Assembly: GCA_045808065.1 (NCBI GenBank)
Contig: JBJMGD010000030.1
Location: 62,001 to 126,000 of the forward strand
Direction of reading: 5' to 3'
Source: Gp1-AA112 sp045808065
GTDB taxonomy: Bacteria > Acidobacteriota > Terriglobia > Terriglobales > Acidobacteriaceae
DNA length: 64,000 nt
Shown: piece by piece, positions 60,830-64,000 of the stretch
How positions within the stretch are numbered: position 1 is the stretch's first letter
Layout: each line of letters opens with the position of its first letter
The notes under the pieces: model-generated
Database searches by the model: none
Seen by the model: the letters and a program-made list of their open reading frames with translations, nothing else
Told to the model about the DNA's origin: nothing
Position numbers and translations under genes: made by a program

Positions 60830-62737
60830 ATGAGCTATCAGGTTCTTGCCCGCAAGTATCGTCCCCAGCGATTTTCTGATGTGATTGGGCAGGACCACGT
60901 AACTCACACGCTCCAGAATGCGATTAAGCGGCAGCGTATCGCTCACGGGTACATCTTCAGCGGCCATCGGGGTATTGGAAAGACCACTATCGCGCGCATT
61001 CTGGCCATGGCGCTCAACTGCCGAGCGACTGATGTGCCTTCGCCAGAACCTTGTGGTATTTGCGATTCCTGCCAGGAGATCCGCGCGGGGAATTCGGTAG
61101 ATGTGATCGAGATCGATGCTGCCACCAACCGCGGCATCGACGAGATTCGCGAGCTGCGGGATGGCGCGCGGTATCGTCCAGCACGCGATCGTTACAAAGT
61201 CTACATCCTCGACGAAGCTCACCAGATTACCGACGCTGCATTCAATGCGCTCCTAAAGACTCTCGAAGAGCCGCCTAGCCACATCGTCTTTATGATGGCG
61301 ACCACGCAGCCGGAAGATATTCCGCAGACGATTCGGTCGCGCTGCCAGCATTTCAGCTTTCATGCGGTTCGCTTCGATGAGATCGTGAAGCAGCTGCGCG
61401 ATATCGCCGCACAAGAAAAGATCGATGCAGAAGATGATGCGCTGGCCGCTCTCGCCGAAGCCGGTGATGGTTCGATGCGCGATGCGCTGTCGATCATGGA
61501 CCAGGCAATCGCGTGCTGTGCGGTATTCGACGGCAGCTCTGGAGCGAAGCTCACGGCCTCGCAAGTCCGCGGATTGATGGGAAATGTCTCTTCCGACGTG
61601 CTGATCCAAGCCATGGAATGCGTGCACCGCAATTCCAGCGAGGATCTGTTGAAATTGCTCGACAAGCTGATGACCGAGGGACAAAGTCCGTCTCACTTTG
61701 CCAAGCAACTGGTTCGATTCCTGCGCAACGCGGTGGTAGCTAAGGTTGCGGGTGGCGATTCACCTCTTCTGCAAATTTCATCCGATGAACGGAAAAAGGT
61801 TGCGAGCACTGCAGTTCTGTTTTCCGAAGAAGACCTCACCCGTTTTTTGAATATTTTTCTGCGAACCTATGATGAATTGGGGTATCGACAGGAGCAACGA
61901 TTCCACCTTGAATTGGGAATGCTAAAGATGGTGCATGCGCATCGCTTGCTGCCTTTAGAGGAATTGCTCAGTCAAAGCTCCGGATCTTCCGTTACTGGAA
62001 CTCCGGTGCGCCGAATCTCTGGTCCAGCTATCTCGAGAGCTTCCGAAGCGAAGTTGTCGCCCGTCACATCAGTTTCGAAACCTTCCCTGTCGTCCACGTT
62101 TGCTGCTTCGGGTTCAAGTGCGCCGGCCGGCCGAACCGCGCTTTCGCCCTTTGAGGCCGACCGTCTGCGCAAAGGCCGCTCGTCAGATCCGGAGATGATG
62201 GTGTCCACGTCGGCAGACGCTGAGCGGCAGCTTAGAGCAGCACCTTCGTCAGCAGCCGCGAGCGTCATGGCCGCTTCAGCAACGGCGGTCGCAGAAGTGC
62301 CGGAGCATCCGACATCCGAAGGTGCGACGGAAAATGTATCCCTCGAAAGCTTGCGATCAGCTCTGATCGGAGTGCTAGAAGTGCACAGCCAGGACACGGC
62401 GGCCGATCTTTTGGCGCGTGGCGAATGGAAGCTCGAGGGCAATCAAGTCCACCTACGTTTGCCGCTCTCGGAAAAGGTAATCGATTTGAGTCTGAGTGCC
62501 GATTCGAGGCGCTTGCTTACCCAGGAGGCAAGCCGACTTTGCGGACGAGCGATGAAGCTGAGCGTCTCAGGCGGAGGCACGCCTCAGAACCCACTTGCGG
62601 AACGCGCGAGTAATGGACATGGCAATGGAGCGGGAGGCGCACGCCAACGCGCCGCGGACGATCCCATCGTGAATCGTATGCAGCAGAAGTTTGGTGCAGA
62701 GGTTCGCACCGTAGTGGATCTTCGGCAAAAGAAATAA
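60830..62737 (+). CDS. dnaX: DNA polymerase III subunit gamma/tau
   Basis: The 635-residue clamp-loader ATPase has Walker A GHRGIGKTT (K51), zinc cysteines C64, C75, C78, C81, Walker B ILDEAH (128-131), sensor 1 region MMATTQPEDIP and SRC motif (IRSRCQHFSF). The Ser/Ala-rich linker (about 385-505) and the C-terminal part make it tau-like. No obvious frameshift site for gamma is apparent by eye. It is followed by ybaB and recR on the same strand, the common dnaX-ybaB-recR order. Confidence 0.95.
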   Translation: MSYQVLARKYRPQRFSDVIGQDHVTHTLQNAIKRQRIAHGYIFSGHRGIGKTTIARILAMALNCRATDVPSPEPCGICDSCQEIRAGNSVDVIEIDAATNRGIDEIRELRDGARYRPARDRYKVYILDEAHQITDAAFNALLKTLEEPPSHIVFMMATTQPEDIPQTIRSRCQHFSFHAVRFDEIVKQLRDIAAQEKIDAEDDALAALAEAGDGSMRDALSIMDQAIACCAVFDGSSGAKLTASQVRGLMGNVSSDVLIQAMECVHRNSSEDLLKLLDKLMTEGQSPSHFAKQLVRFLRNAVVAKVAGGDSPLLQISSDERKKVASTAVLFSEEDLTRFLNIFLRTYDELGYRQEQRFHLELGMLKMVHAHRLLPLEELLSQSSGSSVTGTPVRRISGPAISRASEAKLSPVTSVSKPSLSSTFAASGSSAPAGRTALSPFEADRLRKGRSSDPEMMVSTSADAERQLRAAPSSAAASVMAASATAVAEVPEHPTSEGATENVSLESLRSALIGVLEVHSQDTAADLLARGEWKLEGNQVHLRLPLSEKVIDLSLSADSRRLLTQEASRLCGRAMKLSVSGGGTPQNPLAERASNGHGNGAGGARQRAADDPIVNRMQQKFGAEVRTVVDLRQKK

Positions 62738-62752
62738 TCGGAGTTCTCGAGG

Positions 62753-63058
62753 ATGGACTTTAACCCAAAAGAGCTGTTGGCCCAGGCCCAGCGCGCATCG
62801 CAGGAAATCCAGGAGAAGATGCGCGCCACGGTGGTAGAAGCATCGTCCGGAGGTGGTACTGTGAACGTCAAGATGAACGGCCAAAAGCAGCTGCTCTCCG
62901 TCAAAATTGATGCTGAGGCGGTAAAGTCTGGTGATGTGGAGATGCTGCAAGACTTGATTACGGCCGCGGTGAATGAGGCCGTCCGCAAAATCGACGGAAG
63001 CATGCAATCGACGCTTGGCGGAATGTTGGGCGGCATGAACTTGCCCGGAATTTTCTGA
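62753..63058 (+). CDS. YbaB/EbfC nucleoid-associated protein
   Basis: The 101-residue protein has the YbaB pattern: LAQAQRASQEIQEKMRAT, TVNVKMNGQKQLLSVKIDAEAV, MLQDLITAAVNEAVRK and the Gly/Met-rich tail GGMLGGMNLPGIF. It binds DNA as a dimer. It starts 15 bases after dnaX with TCGAGG directly upstream and precedes recR by 30 bases, in the usual order. Confidence 0.95.
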   Translation: MDFNPKELLAQAQRASQEIQEKMRATVVEASSGGGTVNVKMNGQKQLLSVKIDAEAVKSGDVEMLQDLITAAVNEAVRKIDGSMQSTLGGMLGGMNLPGIF

Positions 63059-63088
63059 TCCGGCAACCCACTTAATCCCGAGGACACG

Positions 63089-63688
63089 TTGTCGAAATTC
63101 GCAGAGCCCATGGCACGGCTCATTGACGAACTAAAGAAGCTGCCAGGCATCGGCGGCAAGACGGCCCAGCGTCTCGCCTTCCACATCCTGCGCGCCAGTG
63201 ATGAAGATGCGGAGTTACTGGCGGAATCCATCCGGCAAGTGAAAGCCAGCCTTCATCTTTGCTCTATCTGCAGCAACATAACCGACGTGGATCCCTGTGT
63301 GTACTGCAGCAGCGCGACTCGCAACCAGCGCCTGGTATGCGTTGTGGAAGAACCGACCAATATCGCCGCTATTGAGAAAACTCGAAGCTACAACGGCGTA
63401 TATCACGTGCTGCATGGGGCGCTGTCGCCACTGCATGGTGTAGGTCCAGAGCATCTGCGTTTAGTCAGTCTTGCTAAGAGGGTAGAGCGTGGGGACGTGG
63501 ACGAACTTATCGTCGCGACGAATCCGACGATTGAAGGCGAAGCTACCGCCGTTTACATCTCGCGCATGCTGAAGAATTCAGCTGCGAAGCTAACCAGGAT
63601 CGCCACCGGTATCCCCGCTGGCAGTGACATAGAATACGCGGACGAAGTGACGATGGCGAAGGCTCTGGAAGGTAGGCGGGAACTGTAG
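63089..63688 (+). CDS. recR: Recombination protein RecR
   Basis: The 199-residue protein starts at TTG 63089 with GAGGA upstream; an internal ATG at residue 8 is less likely. It has a helix-hairpin-helix (LPGIGGKTAQRLAFH), zinc-finger cysteines C58, C61, C70, C73, and a Toprim domain (LVCVVEEPTNIAAIEKT, DELIVATNPTIEGEATA). RecR with RecO/RecF loads RecA at gaps. Last gene of dnaX-ybaB-recR. Confidence 0.96.
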   Translation: MSKFAEPMARLIDELKKLPGIGGKTAQRLAFHILRASDEDAELLAESIRQVKASLHLCSICSNITDVDPCVYCSSATRNQRLVCVVEEPTNIAAIEKTRSYNGVYHVLHGALSPLHGVGPEHLRLVSLAKRVERGDVDELIVATNPTIEGEATAVYISRMLKNSAAKLTRIATGIPAGSDIEYADEVTMAKALEGRREL

Positions 63689-63701
63689 TGATTTTGCAAT
63701 T

Positions 63702-63739
63702 GCGTAATTGAAAAAACCGGCTTTGCCTTTCAATCACGC
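63702..63739. terminator. Hairpin after recR
   Basis: GCGTAATTGAAA (63702-63713) and TTTCAATCACGC (63728-63739) are inverted with one mismatch around a 14-base loop. It is 13 bases past the recR stop, between convergent genes, and may act as a terminator or be a short palindromic repeat. Confidence 0.5.
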
Positions 63740-63800
63740 CGGAGTCCGAAGTTACTCAATTACAAATCGCGCATTGCGGGGACTGCCTGCGCAGGATGGG

Positions 63801-64000
63801 TCAGTCCCGAAGCTTTGCCAACAAATCCTGCGGGTGAACCGGCTTTGCCAGGATATCGAACTGGTGCCCCCGGCTGCGGGCGTTTTCCAGCAACCCTGCT
63901 GTGGCTGCCTGCCCTGAAAACAAAAGGATCTTGCAGGAAGGCAGGAACTGGCGAATGTTGATGGCGGCTTCGATTCCATTCATATCGTCCATCATCACGT
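63801..64000 (-). CDS. Response regulator receiver, partial (runs off window end)
   Basis: The frame is open to the window edge and shows the C-terminal two-thirds of a receiver: DVMMDDMNGIEAA (the first Asp shown is the probable phospho-acceptor, reading from base 64000 back), KILLFSGQAATAGL (strand 4, Ser) and DILAKPVHPQDLLAKL (Lys-Pro). No output domain follows before the stop at 63801. The N-terminus lies beyond the window, so its start and any further domain there cannot be judged. Confidence 0.8.
   Translation of the reverse strand, partial: VMMDDMNGIEAAINIRQFLPSCKILLFSGQAATAGLLENARSRGHQFDILAKPVHPQDLLAKLRD

Noticed and set aside
1..64000. rRNA genes, transposases, integrases, prophage genes, plasmid origins, defence systems
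   Set aside because: None of their hallmark proteins or sequences were seen; repeats here are short and non-coding.

Overview
The window looks like a chromosomal segment from an acidobacterium, most likely a Terriglobia-type soil organism. This rests on gene content, not on a computed phylogeny. The pointers are a stand-alone MacB/FtsX-type permease of the 'acidobacterial duplicated orphan permease' class (51452-54010), a DUF2934 protein, an imuA-imuB-dnaE2 mutagenesis cassette, many single-domain receiver proteins, a propeller-phosphatase fusion, and intergenic spaces filled with short dispersed palindromic repeats. I see no rRNA, transposase, integrase, prophage or CRISPR array. Two tRNAs are present: Val(TAC) and Gly(CCC).

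Layout. Bases 1-5.7 kb hold the tail of a peptide-type ABC solute-binding protein, a YmdB-like phosphodiesterase, a YdjC/ChbG-like deacetylase, a lone receiver, tRNA-Val, a frameshifted HTATIP2-like NAD(P)-binding gene and a delta-9-type fatty acid desaturase closed by a clear terminator. Bases 5.9-7.5 kb hold a histidine kinase/OmpR-type regulator pair. Bases 7.7-22.6 kb are rich in exported degradative enzymes: an M28 peptidase, a GH28-like protein, a propeller-phosphatase fusion, a GH5 glycosidase and a phospholipase C-like lipoprotein. Within this stretch lie two overlapping degenerate receivers, a metallopeptidase/ATP-grasp ligase pair and a MarR regulator with an apparent frameshift. Bases 22.6-26.8 kb form a minus-strand cytochrome c maturation operon (ccmF, ccmH, a small CcmI-like protein, then a membrane-anchored carboxypeptidase-regulatory-like protein).

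Bases 27.2-34.4 kb carry a receiver, DUF2934 and the SOS-type translesion cassette imuA-imuB-dnaE2. Every junction of that cassette, and the inside of imuA, is occupied by a dispersed repeat. Bases 34.6-45 kb hold another atypical receiver, a fused E1 alpha/beta 2-oxoacid dehydrogenase, a Mo-cofactor oxidoreductase, a PilT ATPase, a SPOR protein, a TPR-NfeD-slipin operon, tRNA-Gly and a receiver. Bases 45-64 kb are mostly housekeeping: DUF72, pyrG, DUF4197, a propeller lipoprotein, the uracil-DNA-binding protein UdgX, the orphan permease, a thioesterase, ftsY-ribD-ribE, threonine dehydratase, RNase J, dnaX-ybaB-recR, and the start of another receiver cut by the window end.

The most notable signals are: (1) families of inverted-repeat elements, including an eight-copy perfect CCCGATCA octamer array, which sit at gene 3' ends, supply C-terminal codons to several genes and interrupt imuA in frame; (2) a metallopeptidase next to a D-Ala-D-Ala-ligase-like ATP-grasp enzyme, a possible paired modification/removal system; (3) seven single-domain receiver proteins in 64 kb, three of them degenerate at the phospho-acceptor; (4) a phosphoesterase interrupted by an inserted Ig-like region; (5) two one-base frameshifts in otherwise intact genes.
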